A stretch of 64,000 bases of DNA from Asterella californica (lineage: Eukaryota > Streptophyta > Marchantiopsida > Marchantiales > Aytoniaceae), in the NCBI GenBank assembly GCA_036924285.1, contig JAYKYS010000090.1, positions 1-64,000 on the forward strand. The letters run 5' to 3'. The notes beneath the pieces are model-generated. The model saw only the letters and a program-made list of their open reading frames with translations, searched no databases and was not told the DNA's origin. This document shows positions 1 through 11,070 of the stretch, piece by piece. Both the position numbers and the translations under genes were made by a program. Numbering within the stretch: position 1 is the first letter of the stretch; every line of letters begins with the position of its first letter.

Positions 1-2
1 AG

Positions 3-679
3 CGTAGGAAGGGGCCAGCTGCTGCCAGCACAGACGCCAGCACAGACACCAACACAGCTGCTGTAGATGCCAACGAGAAGAAAGCCAGGCAGAAAAATTT
101 CACAGAGTTTGAGACAATCACTGTGTGTGCATGCTCATCAAGGCCTTGTCCAGCTGCTAGGCATGTCACCACTAGGCTCACTCTTGTTTCGTTATGCAGA
201 TAGTGGAAGCAGCTCGCATGGCCTGGCCTGATTGGTTTGGGAAGAACGCCCCTAACCATATTGCTTGTAACAGCATTGGGGTCAAGTTTTCGAAATTCCT
301 GCCATTTTATATTGGTCAGACACTGAGGAAACAGGGCTCAGATGTTGAAAAGTTTGACAGGTGTCCAATCTCCCTTGTAGTAGATAGCTTGTCTATACTC
401 AGCATGCATAGTTGTGTACCTGATGTTGTCAAGTCTGTTGCAGCCAAGTTTGTCATCACATGTGTATGCAGAGACCCCAACATATCTATACATACTGTTG
501 ATTTCAGGCCCAAGCAGGCGCCCTCTGTGGTGACAAGGGATCAGTGTTGCACTGTTGATGCTGACCAACAGCATCACGGTCGCAGCAAAGGCTTGAGGAC
601 TGAAGTCAATAGAGGGGAGCTGCTGCGATTCCTCGAAGATGTCATTGAAAAGCTGCAAGCTGTTAAAGAACGGGTCTGA
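3..679 (+). CDS. 3' end of an unidentified protein gene (partial)
   Basis: I do not recognise this protein. An open frame runs from the window edge (about 3-122), followed by a plausible GT-AG intron (123-199, ending in a pyrimidine-rich tract and TGCAG) and a last exon (200-679) ending in TGA. Splicing keeps the frame. The first part is low-complexity (Ala/Ser/Thr/Asp, then Lys-rich). The last exon gives about 159 residues starting IVEAARMAWPDWFGKNAP, with several Cys and a C-terminal stretch that could form a helix (LLRFLEDVIEKLQAVKERV). No signal peptide or membrane segment is visible, but the N-terminus is outside the window. It could be a host gene or a transposon gene; it lies in a repeat-rich setting. 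Confidence 0.4.
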
Positions 680-2172
680 TCTGGGCTGCAGCAGCATCGC
701 TGAAAACACGGTCAACATCCGCAAAACTTGCGGCGAAAGCATAGCTAGGGCTGTTTGAGGCTTCTGCGATGGTGAAGAACTACTCGCGGCAGCTTGCGCA
801 GCGCTTTCGCCTGGTCGACACTGACAGCTTGACGTAGTCTGAACGCCAGTTAAGTCTCCGTCATGTCAAAGTTAAACTGTCTCGGGGCTGAAATCCCATC
901 GGCAAAAGTGCACTAACTGGACTAAATCTGCCTCAAGTGTGAATTGCCTCTTAGTTCGTGCTTGATACGAATGCAAGCGACAACTTGTAAAGCGTACAGG
1001 CGTCACTGTGCAAGTGCGTAAGCAGCTCCAAAGTGAGCAGACAAAATTTCTGGCCAGGGGGTTTGCTTACAAGCCTAGAGCTCTAGTTGGGAAAGTGAGG
1101 AAAAGTGTACAGCTCTCATCATAAGTTCTGTCACAACAAGTTCTGAGGCAAGTGCCTCCCGACAGTGCAATAGCGCAAAGCTCCCAGTTGGCAGATAAGC
1201 TGTGTGACGGTCTTTGAATGGCTTCGCAGCCTTGCAAAGCGATTACCGCGCTAGTTTCATATCGCTGAAGCCAGTGCTTCTGTCACAAAAAAACAGCAAA
1301 ACAGAGTTTAGAGAAGTGATCAACTTTGCAGCCGTGCTGTCCGCAGAAACGATAGCCAGCGATACCCTGAAAAGCCCATAGGTCGTGGCAAAACGGCCTA
1401 GCTCTCAGCTGCAGTATCCAGCTTTTGCAGCAAAGCAGAGAGTGGCAAGCAAGAAGCGTCGGCAAGGAAGATCAAAAGCCTGCTGCCTGGACAAGCTTCC
1501 GTTTGACTCAGGAAGAGCTTGTGCAGTCAGCAGACCTTTGTTTTCAGTGTATCAAGTTGCAGTGGCACACCCTGCAGATTGGCTACCTGTCCACAGCCTC
1601 TGCAAAAAAAAGGCGAGATCAAGGCCCTCCCCTTGCCCCTTGACTTAGACTTGGACGACAAACGGCTGAGGATGTCAGCCTTTTGCTAATGTATTGTTTG
1701 TCTAAGTTTGACATTTTGAACAGGACCTAGGATGAGTGCTGTTTAGGTTTGAGGCGCAGCTTTGCTGTACTTGTCACAGTGTTGTGTTGTGCTGTATGAA
1801 CAATTAAACTTTGGGAAAGTAGTTGACATTCACATGCTGAAGGAATGCAATTATAAGACAAGACTTATGCTCATAGCTGTACCGAACTTACGATTTTGCC
1901 TAGCTTTTTATGATCGCTGAATGTACCCAATTGGAATTGGATTTAAAATAGGGACTCTTAAGGCTACCCCGGGTGCTCAATGAACTCTCAATAGGTTCTA
2001 CATGTAGACATTTTGAATCTGTAGTATGCTCCAGACTCAGAATGTCTGCATGTACTACATGTTCTAAATGGAGCTTAGAGCCAAAGATTCCACTTGATTC
2101 ACTTTCTATTCAGCCAGGAATCATGCCATTGCAATAATCTCTTCATCCCAAACTGTCAGCATGGGGATCCTG
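680..2172. other. Intergenic, no gene seen; part is a dispersed repeat
   Basis: No convincing coding frame was found. About 1345-1700 belongs to the same dispersed repeat pool as 15.83-16.17 kb. The shared blocks include a CAGTATCCAGCTTTTGCAGC-like stretch, the run around ACAAGCTTCC, and TTGACTTAGACTTGGACGAC near 1640-1662 (compare 16090-16110). The rest shows nothing I can name. Confidence 0.5.
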
Positions 2173-2175
2173 TAA

Positions 2176-2695
2176 CAGGATATTTCAACTAGCGGTTTTA
2201 GTGCTTCGGATTACCATTAGTCGTAGTCGGAACGGACTTAGAGCAGGGATTAGTACGGAAATAGTGCGGAATTAGCACCAGTTTGCCAAGGTGATCACCA
2301 GCATGGTCCATCGACGCTCCTGTCGCAAGTGCGACGGCCGACCACAAAGCATGTAGGGACCCTCTGACATGTCAGCCGGTCAGTTGGGAACCTGTTCAGT
2401 CCCAGCGCCGGTGTTGATCCGCTTCAGCTAGCCCAGCTGCAGCATACAGCTCGCACTCTGCAAACGGCTTGTCCGCAGCAGCTAGCAAGCTGGCGAGCTG
2501 CTCTTGCAGCATTGGTGTGTCTATGGCTGCCGCGCCGGCGCTGAAAGTCGTGCGGCTGCAAACACATTGCAGTGCGGCGGAATGGAAACGGGATTACAGC
2601 CGAATTTGCGTTAGTTTCGTGCGGGTTTAGTGGTTTCGACCCGCTAGATTCCTGTCCATGTGCGGCACTAATCTAGCGCTAGTTGAAATACCCTG
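2176..2695. mobile_element. 520-bp MITE, PIF/Harbinger-like, with TAA target duplication
   Basis: The two ends are imperfect inverted repeats of about 32 bp: left CAGGATATTTCAACTAGCGG, right (reverse complement) CAGGGTATTTCAACTAGCGC, both continuing to TTAGTGC. TAA directly flanks both sides (2173-2175 and 2696-2698). A 3-bp TAA/TWA duplication is typical of PIF/Harbinger elements. The interior has no coding frame, so it is non-autonomous. The superfamily is inferred from the duplication length and sequence only. Confidence 0.75.
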
Positions 2696-3216
2696 TAATG
2701 GAACTGCAGTCGAATTTCTTGCCGGTCAGGGGGATTCTTCAGCATTAACCCTAAACCCTCAAGTGCAGCGGGCTGTCGCACACTGCGCCATCAGGTAAAA
2801 CCACTGACTGTTCTTAAAATCTCAGGCCACAGACATGGCTCTTCTAGAAGAGCTGCTCACAGAACACTTTTCCTGCTACACTCTCATCACTACAGATCAA
2901 TCGCAGCTACCTTTGACGTAAGCTGAACTAGTGCAGTTGACATGCTAGCATGCGCTAAAAGTCCGTGGTTTGGAGCCAACAAAAAGTTTGAAGTGACTTA
3001 TGTCAAGGTGCATTGTTAAGGTGCATGAAGGTGTAAAGACTAGTACGGACTACCTTGAATCCAGACATGTGGGCATCCAAAGCGTAGCGTTGCCCACCCA
3101 CAAAAACTGAGTGCAGGGCGAGTACCCCTCCCGGAAGCCCTGTCGAACACTGGGGGGGATTCCGGGGGATGGGATAGGTGTTGAACAAGAAGACCTGAAA
3201 ACAGCTGCAAGCTTGA
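2696..3216. other. Spacer between MITE and segmental duplication; no gene seen
   Basis: No supported gene. It contains two telomere-like units (CCCTAAACCCT near 2748-2760), too few to mean anything alone. Homology to the 24.8-kb copy begins only at about 3217. Confidence 0.4.
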
Positions 3217-3961
3217 AGTTGATGCGTCCGACTTCAACACTTTCAGAAGAGCAGCTACTTCAAGAACGCGTCGGAAGCATCTCCACCGAGGCTAATGCAA
3301 TGCTGACTTTCCGCCAGTGACGACATACACAGAAAGCTGTCGGTCTCTTGCGGTCTGGCTGATATTGAGTCTGGCTGAATTTAGAACTTTTCAGCTGTGT
3401 TGAGTGACTCTGGTGCAAAACTCAAAAGCTAACTTCATTGCAACAAAAGCTGGTGCAGAAGACTTGTTGCCATCCAGTCTCGAAACAGGAATAAGACTGT
3501 GCAATTTACAAGCCAGATCCATAAGCAACTTTCATGCCGTAAACAATAAACTTGCTCAGTTACTGTGAAACTTGGAATAGAGCCTGAAGTACCAAGTCTC
3601 AACATCTAAACATGCAAGCTCGAGATACTGCTAGCCTAAAATACAGGTGTCTTGAATGTTTTAACAATGCGCACATCTTGCTTGACCACCCTGCTGTGTC
3701 TCTGAAAAACGTCCCTGCTTTGTGTTCTGCATGTTCACAACAAAGTTCTGCAACCATGTTCCATGAGTCTACAGCGGAGATTGGTCACATTGCACTGATC
3801 GTGGTCAGTGAAAACGAGTACTGGCAGTCTGTTACACGTTCAACATATCGTCATCCTGGACATCGTGAACATTGATATGCAATTTCCAAAGGTACAAGGC
3901 TTCACAGCAAAAAGCAAAAGAGAATGAAGCTCTCACCTCACAAGCGCCCTTGCCATGTGAC

Positions 3962-5486
3962 TTAGGGGTAACAGTGGCCATTCTTGCAATGCTTGCCTTT
4001 GCCACAGCTATGGTGCTCATCACACTCTACGTAACGCCTGCATGTCATCAGTGCGGCTACCCAATCTAAAGCTACTCAATCAAAAGGCATCACAGGTGAT
4101 CAACCAAAAGCTAACACTCACAAGCTGCCATGCAAGCACTCAGCACAGTCCACAATCCGGGAAGTTGTGCAGTAATGCAACGCATGCCTTGTTCCTATGT
4201 TGTGCAGTAATGCAACGCATGCCTTGTTCCTATGTTGTGCTGCAGGCAAATGTCCCACCTGCACTTGTGGTCTTCACACTTCTCGTTCCAATCGCAGTGC
4301 TTGTTTGTGTCGCACTGGTACTTGTAGCAGTGGCCATCCTCATACTTGCAGTACTTGCCTTCGCCGCAGCCATGCTTCCTGTCACAATCTTTGTAACGCC
4401 TGCATGTCGTCATGTCTTCAGGTGAAGCTACTCACATAAACATCATCACAGATGACCACTCACGAGCTGACGTTCACAAGCTGCCATGCAAGTGCTCAGC
4501 ACAGATCACAGTCTGGGAGGCTGTGCAACAATGCAGCCACACGTATGCACTATTCCCGCATGCACTGTTCCCGTGTTGTGTTACAGACAATGTCACACCT
4601 GCACTTGTGGTCCTCACACTTCTCGTTCCAATCGCAGTGTTTGTTGTTGTCGCACTGGTACTTGTAGCAGTGGCCATCCTCATACTTGCAGTACTTGCCT
4701 TCGCCGCAGCCATGCTTCCTGTCACAATCTTTGTAACGCCTGCATGTCGTCAGCGAGGCTACCCAAATCAAAAACATCACAGGTGACCACACAGGAGCTG
4801 ACGGTCACAAGCTGCCATGCAAGTGCTCAGCACAGATCACAGTCTGGGAAGCTGTGCAATAATGCGACCACACGTATGCAGTGTTCCCGCATGCACTGTT
4901 TTTTTCTGCAGGTACAAGGTACAACACAGGCACACCTGCACTTGTGGTCCTCACACTTCTCGTTCCAGTCGCAATGCTCGTTGTCGTAGCACTCGTACTT
5001 GTAGCAGTGGCCATCCTCATACTTGCAATACTTGCCTTCGCCGCAGCCATGCTTCCTGTCACAATCTATGTAACGCCTGCATGTCATCACTGCAACTGCT
5101 CAGCCTAGGTCCGTCGTGAGTTCTAGAAACTTTCCGAAAGCTGAATTCCAGCAGCTGCCATGCAAGCGCGTAACATCATGGTAGGCTGCATCCAATGTGG
5201 ATCACGCTGTAGGCGGACGTCACACCTGCACTTGTTGTCGACACATTTCTCGTTCCATTTGCAGTGAGAACACTCGTTTTTATTGTCGCGATCGTCAGAA
5301 CTACTCAGCACCTGACGCGCTTCTAACCCTGAGATGGTCAGTGCCTAAGACGACACACACGATGTTTGCTGAGTCTGCGCGTACCTCTCCAATGCATGCT
5401 CAACGACTGTGGTGAAGGTCATCGCTAAATGCGGCACTCACCAGAACTGCGACGAACAGCAGCACTTTACTCGAGGTGGTGACCAT
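3962..5486 (-). CDS. Secreted Cys-rich repeat protein, copy 1 (209 aa, six exons)
   Basis: Exons (minus strand): 5442-5486, 5226-5311, 4936-5076, 4599-4739, 4259-4399, 3962-4037; stop TAA. All junctions are GT-AG and the spliced frame is open. Exon 1 encodes a hydrophobic signal-peptide-like start (MVTTSSKVLLFVAVL). The three middle exons are each exactly 141 nt, bounded by phase-2 introns, and nearly identical, each giving 47 residues with eight Cys. The repeat unit is a four-Cys block of about 23 residues, C-x5-C-x5-C-x4/6-C, present about eight times (32 Cys in all), with conserved HGCGEGKYC and CDWNEKCEDHKC. Most likely a secreted disulphide-rich protein. The spacing resembles small four-Cys modules of animal Dickkopf/EB type, but I assign no family or function. 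Confidence 0.8.
4164..4233. repeat. Two tandem 35-bp units inside an intron
   Basis: The unit beginning GTTGTGCAGTAATGCAACGC occurs twice in a row, at 4164 and 4199, in the intron between the last two exons of the Cys-rich gene. The paralogous locus at 25.7 kb has one unit, so this is a copy-specific tandem duplication. Confidence 0.85.
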
Positions 5487-5575
5487 GGCGGCTGACGCCA
5501 AATTACAAGCACGGCCTTGCTGGTGAGTGCGTTGTTTGAAGTAAATGTTTCGGAGGAACCAGCAACTCCTCATAG

Positions 5576-5583
5576 CTTATATA
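5576..5583 (-). promoter_or_regulatory. TATA box of Cys-rich gene copy 1
   Basis: On the minus strand the sequence reads TATATAAG about 90 bases upstream of the ATG at 5486, a reasonable distance for a TATA box. The equivalent site in the second copy (27125-27132) reads TACATAAG. Confidence 0.6.
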
Positions 5584-5924
5584 CGAGGGCACCATCCCCT
5601 TATCCGGCTTTGCCTGCTAGCACGTGCATCCGAGTCTTTCCCGCCACTTCAATAGCAGGGCTCATAAAGCCCAATGGCACGCAAGATTCGCATTGACTTC
5701 CGTTATGCACAGCCAGCACATTCATGTGGGTCAGCAAGACAACAGATTCCTCCGACAGTTGACCAAGCCGGCTGGGCGGTACTTAGGGCGTACAACAGTA
5801 GTTAGGGCTGAGTGAGCGAAGGTCCTGGTTCTATTCCGGATCATGCAGATCTACGGTGCAGTTTGCTTATGTTATCTCATCCAATTTAGGAACAATTCCT
5901 AGTAATTTGGCACCTCAGGCTGAT

Positions 5925-6180
5925 GCAAGGGATGGTCCCGGACACCCAACACCCTTGCCGACCTAGCCGGCTTGCTAAGCTCCCGTCATGACGCCTGCCA
6001 GTGTGGACTTTCCTTTGTTCCTCCTTCCTTGACAGTTGACCTTGCTTCTTGATGCATACGCGTTCAAGTCTGCTGGCAAAGCTTGGTAGCCCGTCTTGAG
6101 AATAGCAGATTAGTACATTGTAGCATGGTGAATGAATCAGGAGTTGACCACAGACAGTACAGCACAGGGAGTAATCTGTG
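5925..6180 (-). repeat. Dispersed repeat R3, inside duplication copy 1
   Basis: This stretch matches 27485-27750 (the duplicate) and, in the opposite orientation, 23130-23480. Shared blocks include GTCAACTGTCAAGGAAG and GGCTAGGTCGGCAAGGG. No coding frame is supported. Confidence 0.65.
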
Positions 6181-6808
6181 AGCACACATACTGTCAAGCT
6201 TCCACGGCTGCTCTGGGTGACGAACTTCGCTGCCGGTCGCTGCCGGGCTCAAGCATGGAGCAGCGAAGATCCGGGAGATGATCGTATGCATGTGTAAACA
6301 GCTCCGCACATGAAAGAGCTAGTACAAGAGTTCGGTACAAAACACCTTCTGTTCCAGCAGCAAAGTCTGGAGCGAAGGGAGCCAAGCTCATGGTCGTCTC
6401 TCCTTGGCAGGGAACAGCGCGCACCAAAAAGCTGTGCTTTCAGGGCTTGACTGCCAACTAGTGGCGTATGCGCTTGCGCTCTTACGACCGACTGCCTCAC
6501 CGGGAGGTCAATTGCAGCAGGTTGAGGTCAGACTGTCCCAGTCCCAGCAAAACTTGGTTAGTTCACAAGCCTTGTGTTCAAGCGTGCTCTGAAGTTACTA
6601 GATAGCTACATTTGATGCATGCACTGTTTGGACAAGCTTAAGGCGGCCGATTTGCAACCAGACAAGGAGGCCTCCGGCCAATCAATGGCTGCAAGCTTGA
6701 ACAGGTGTTCACAAGCTCAACAAGACCTACTGAGCAATGGCTTCAACAACGTGTTGGAAACAAGTCGCTGCCGAAGCCGAAGCGCTACCAAGGTTCTTTT
6801 GTCAACTA

Positions 6809-7565
6809 TAGTACCGCTCATAAGTCCCGTTAAGCACGTGTACCCCTGCTCAGAAACGCTTCACTGTAAGCACAGACATCACCGTGCGTGGCGGTACGGC
6901 ACAACACAACAAGTCTACCAGCACACCTTTTCTGAGGTCGAGTTCACCGCCGGGGAAAGTGGACGCAGCGCACCGCAAGTGCTGGACAAGTGCACAGGTA
7001 CTTTACAGCACAACAGGGGTAAAAGCAGGTCTCCAAGTTCATGGCATGCCAGAGCGCTACCGGCATCAGGACCGACTTGTGTACGTGTCAAAAGACAACA
7101 GCTCTCAAGTGTAGTATCCAGTTTTAGCAGCAAAGCAATAGCCTGACAGCAGCAGCGCTTGCACAGAAAGCCACAAAAGCTTGCTGCCTGCCCAAGCTTG
7201 CTTGTGACACAAGCAAAGCCTGAGAAGTCAGCAAACCTGTTGTTTGCAGTGCTACCACTTGCAGAGGCACAAACAGCACCATGCAGTGCTTGTGTGAAAT
7301 TTTTTGGCAGGAGTTTGCCCTTCCCTTGCCTTGACGCTTTACTTTACGCTTGACTTTGACTTTGACGCAGACTGCTGACTGCGGCAGCACTTTTGAAAGA
7401 GTGCATATGCTGTTCGGGCGGAGTCTAAAGCCTTTGCATTTCAAACTTGGTTAGGTAATCCCTATTGACTTGCTGACTCACACAGATGTGATGGTTCTGG
7501 ATTACAATCAGCATGATGGCCTTGAGCAATGCAAAGGTCCTGATCAGGACTTATGAGCCCTACTG
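6809..7565. mobile_element. 757-bp TIR element with TA target duplication, copy 1
   Basis: Ends are inverted repeats (left TAGTACCGCTCATAAGTCC; right, reverse-complemented, CAGTAGGGCTCATAAGTCC), each flanked by TA (6807-6808, 7566-7567). An inverted second copy lies at 20285-21064 and matches over most of its length. The TA duplication and CAGTA-type end fit Tc1/mariner non-autonomous elements. No intact frame lies inside. The right part carries the palindrome TCCTGATCAGGA. Confidence 0.75.
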
Positions 7566-7567
7566 TA

Positions 7568-8022
7568 GTCTTAATGTGTTCACGTGTGGACAAATGAATT
7601 TCGTACAGCCCTGAAGGCTTGCAGCAAAACATCAGCCTCTGCGACATGCAGAGACCTGTACTGAGAGGGTCAACCCAGCAGCTTCTCCAAAGTGCTTTCA
7701 GGTCATCATCTGACTGCTGATGGTGCTGGCATACTTTTATTTCATACGGGACAGTACTCGGTATTACTGGCTAGCAACAGCAAGCTGGCAGTGACAGTGA
7801 TCAAATTCGAATAAGCTAGACCAGGCTCAGGCGTCTTGGTAAGCAACTGTTTTGGTTGACTTTGCAATGCAAGCTAGTACATTAGACAAGGAAGTGCGTT
7901 AGACTTGGTGCAACAAGATACTGTGCAACTACTAGTACTAATAGTATAACAAGCACAAGGATACATCTTGTGCAATGCTTTCCATCAAAGTTGTGGCAGA
8001 TCTGCAACCACAAGACACAAGT
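7568..8022. other. Intergenic, nothing recognised
   Basis: No gene or repeat with a clear partner was recognised here. Confidence 0.4.
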
Positions 8023-8420
8023 CAAACTGCAGCAGTGATTGGTCACATTGCAGAAATTGTGGCGAGTAGTAGCGAGTAATGGCAGTCTGCTAAATGTACA
8101 GCATGTCATCATCCTGGACATACCAAGACTTGACTATTACAGTACAAACTGTACTCACTTTGACTAGTACAGTAACATAGAAACATCGTGACTTTGTTGG
8201 GGCATGGACTTGGCGATATTGCCATATGTTTTGTTTTTGGGGGCCCCAATATAAGTATATAGGTACGGACCTAGGTCAACCAGGTCAACCTGGTGGGTGT
8301 GTCTAATACTGTACCTTTATACGATACTAGTTGATATTCCATTTCCAGAGGTACAACGCTTTACAACAACCAGCAAAGGAGACCGAAGCCCTCACCTCAC
8401 GATTGTTTTGCCATTTGACT
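8023..8420 (-). repeat. Diverged relic of the 3' flank of the Cys-rich locus
   Basis: 8036-8124 resembles 3777-3863 (GATTGGTCACATTGCA... to CATCATCCTGGACAT) and 8331-8415 resembles 3874-3960 (CATTTCCA.AGGTACAA to CCTCACCTCAC). About 205 bp (8126-8330) are inserted between these two blocks. The match stops next to where the stop codon of the Cys-rich gene would be, so no coding exon of that gene is retained. It looks like a third, older and truncated copy. Confidence 0.6.
8232..8276. repeat. Short motif shared with 18.26 kb
   Basis: GGGGCCCCAATATAAGTATA followed by TAGGTACGGACCTAG is nearly the same as 18265-18302. Both contain a TATAAGTATA-like stretch and a short palindrome (TAGGTACGGACCTAG). 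It may be the end of a repeat or a promoter-like block; no gene start was recognised next to either copy. Confidence 0.45.
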
Positions 8421-8639
8421 TGGCAAGCCAGTGGGGTCTCCTCGGGTTCCTTACATTTTCTGTCTCCACAATCTTGGCCAAGCCATGTCAGTGACTGCAG
8501 GGGTGAGCATGACTCCAGACTCCAGGTATGACCTGCATCATGTTGTTGCAACATCAAATTGTCAACTGTTAAACAATAACCATCTGTACATGCAATCACT
8601 GCAGCCAGATTAGATCCCTCTAGGCGAGAAAGCAATAAT

Positions 8640-9560
8640 GAAGCAGTGTAAAATGGTGCTGCGGGTGATGCAGCTGTAGCAAACCAGCTTATGGAAGTCT
8701 CCCCCTGTCAGGGCGGTGTTGAGATAACACCTCAGGAACAGGTATGCTATCCAGATTAGCTTCAGATTAATTTTCAGCTAGCTCCAGTTAGGAAGCGATA
8801 AGGGTGTGCAGTACAGATCGCAGGGACTCGCAAGAACAGAAGAGGTACAAGATGAGTCATTAGTCATGGATATTGCAGCTCACAACGGATTGGTACCGTA
8901 TTAGTCATGACTGTTCAACTTCCCGATGAGAAAGGTCAAGGATGAGTACAGTAAAATTGCAACTACAGTGTAACGGCGTAATACATACGCAGACCGCACC
9001 CTGGTAACTTCCTTTTTGAGTGCGCAGCTTACAATGACATTAGGGATAAGTTTGCTAGTCTTTTTCAAAACGTTTATACTGTGTCAGAGTTTATGTCAAA
9101 GTCTGAGTCAAATGCATGTGGGGGGTTTCTCATAGGAAGTCAGTCTGTCTGATTATTGATGTGTTGCATTCTGTCTGTTGGCCCCCTGTCGGTCCCCAGG
9201 ACACAAAAATATAAATAGTAAATAATAGTAACTTTTGTTATGAGCACTGATTAGACCACCTTCCCCGTTAAGGGAGTGTTGCATCTTTTTCCTGACCGAG
9301 CGTGATGTAACGAGCGACGATAACTTTGGGCATGTTGTTCAACAAATAATTTCCCGTTGGGGAAGGTCAACAGGCTCAATTTGACACAGTTTCCGTCAAC
9401 CCATGTTGACAGGATTTGGCGGGTTAAAAAACGCTGTTCAAAGCCAGTTGTGACGTACCACGCAGGCAAGGTGCCGTGCGTAGACAGACGCAGCAAACGC
9501 CAGCAGATTTATGCAGGCAGCTTCAGCAAGCATACACAAATTCCCAGGCGGCAGAGCCAA
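8640..9560. other. Upstream region of the glycosyltransferase gene
   Basis: No supported gene. It includes an A/T-rich TATA-like stretch (ATAAATAGTAAATA near 9212) and, around 9262-9370, an imperfect inverted pair based on CCTTCCCC(G/A)... and GTTGGGGAAGG. Either could belong to the promoter of the gene starting at 9561, but this is weak. Confidence 0.3.
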
Positions 9561-10650
9561 ATGCGCTTTGCAGTTGTGTGGACCCTGTTGGTCGTATGTG
9601 CTCTCATGACCTTCTTGGTGCTAATCTATCCTCAGATGGAAGGATCAAAGCAAGGTCTGAATACGCTGCTTGCCCATTTGTTCGCTACATTTTAAAGAGC
9701 GAGATGTGCACTTTGGAAGGTGGTGAAACTGTATACAAGCTACGTAGCGGACCCTCTAGGATACGAGATTTATGACTGTAATTTCCTGCACCCTGAACTT
9801 GTGTCTGTGTAACTTCGTTGAAGGCCAACATATGCATGGGCCCAGCTCGCGGGAGCCAGTCAGGCGATCCCAGGCATGCCTACACTCTGTGCAGGCTTCT
9901 ATTCCGTACCGAGAAGCCATGTTAGCCGGCCAACTTCTGCATATCGAACCTGTTCTGAGGGAGGAGATGTTTAATCACTCCATGAAAAGAGTCTTTGCGA
10001 GTCCTCGTGCCCAAGAGTCACGACACTGTGTGCCAAGGCGTCTACACTTCATCTGGCTAGGGAGCTTGTTGCCTGATTCGTTGTCGGGCAATCTGCAAAC
10101 TTTCGTCGTTCATTTAAGCGCGTCCTATGAAATCTGGTTATGGGGCGACAAGAAGACACTGGACGTCCCAGCCGGTGTACAATATTGCTGTGTCACCGAC
10201 TTCAACCTGACCACCAGAACTCTCAGGTCTTCTGTGTCCTCCTTAGCAGAGCAGAGTGACATACTGCGTTACGAGATCGTCTTTCAGTTTGGTGGCATAT
10301 ATGTTGATATAGACAGCGTGTGTCAAAAGCCGTTTGATGATCTATTCAGAGGCTCTTTTGTATCTCATACTCTTGGCATATACAAAAACATACAGAACTC
10401 CATGTTTGCATTCCCTCCTCAGTCAGAGTTTTTGCACTTTGTGCTACTATCTCTCACAGAGAACTATAAGTACTACAATGCAAGTCAAGATACTTTTCTC
10501 CCCAATCGCGCAGGTCCACAATTTTTCACATCATGTTTTCTGCAATTTGCTGACCCGCTGGTGGCTATGGTGGATCAAAACTTCACCATGCATACAAAAG
10601 GACAAAGCTATGTTCTGCATCAGTATGCGTATTCATGGAAGGACGATTAG
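9561..10650 (+). CDS. Type II membrane glycosyltransferase, DXD/GT32 (OCH1-like) type (306 aa)
   Basis: Two exons, 9561-9654 and 9824-10650, joined by a 169-bp phase-1 GT-AG intron that keeps the frame. Exon 1 encodes a short cytoplasmic start and one hydrophobic segment (VVWTLLVVCALMTFLVLIY), a signal anchor expected to place the enzyme in the Golgi or ER lumen. Exon 2 carries the sugar-transferase hallmarks of the Gly_transf_sug/GT32 family: HFIWLG, then EQSDILRYEIVFQFGGIYVD and the DXD-like DID, which normally binds the metal-sugar-nucleotide. The family transfers a sugar (often mannose or GalNAc/Gal-type) from a nucleotide sugar; donor and acceptor here are unknown. Length and motifs look complete. 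I chose the ATG at 9561 because it gives the anchor; the alternative start at 9772 would lose it. Confidence 0.8.
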
Positions 10651-10718
10651 TACATATATACTTATGTTTGGCATCCATGGAAGCAGAATGCTCTTATCAA
10701 CACGTGTAGCCAACATCA

Positions 10719-11070
10719 GTTGTCTATTGACCAGTAGATCGTGATGCCCTCTACTGCTTTCTCTTCCCAGTTCCCGTGCATACATAGCCTACTGTAGTAA
10801 AGGTTGTGACAAGTGGGCCAATCATTGGCATATTGGCTTGAAACCAGCATGCCTGCATCAAAACCACCAGAACATCGCACATCAAGCAATGCAATCACAT
10901 GCTGAGGCGGTGTTGAGTGGAGACCGCTGTGGACCATGCATATATATGAGCCCATGCACAAAAGTGTATCTGTTATTCCACATGATGCCCCAGACGCACC
11001 AGACTACATGCCAGTCATGATCATGCTAAATGAGCCTCTCAACAGGTTAAGTGCTGAAGTAATGGTTCAC
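10719..11070. repeat. Dispersed repeat R5, copy 1
   Basis: Direct match to 28597-28962, beginning at TTGTCTATTGA and running through GGCTTGAAACCAGCATGCCTG and CCAGTCATGATCATGCT. No coding frame is conserved between copies. It begins 69 bp after the glycosyltransferase stop codon, so its start may act as that gene's 3' flank. Confidence 0.75.

Larger units (their letters stand above)
3217..6468. repeat. Segmental duplication, copy 1 (about 3.25 kb)
   Basis: This block aligns almost base for base, in the same orientation, with 24799-28027. It begins at GATGCGTCC and ends at ACTAGTGGCGTA in both copies, and sequence outside these limits is unrelated. It carries a complete Cys-rich gene with its promoter and 3' flank. 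Copy 1 has an extra tandem 35-bp unit at 4164-4233 that is single in copy 2. Other differences are scattered single bases and small indels. Confidence 0.9.

Noticed and set aside
2745..2762. Telomere-like CCCTAAACCCT
   Set aside because: Only about two units; not an interstitial telomere array.
4195..5108. Long plus-strand open frames (hydrophobic, LLVPIAVLVCVALVLVAV-like) across the Cys-rich exons
   Set aside because: They are antisense shadows: the minus frame has signal peptide, regular Cys pattern, splice sites and stop, and is repeated exon by exon.
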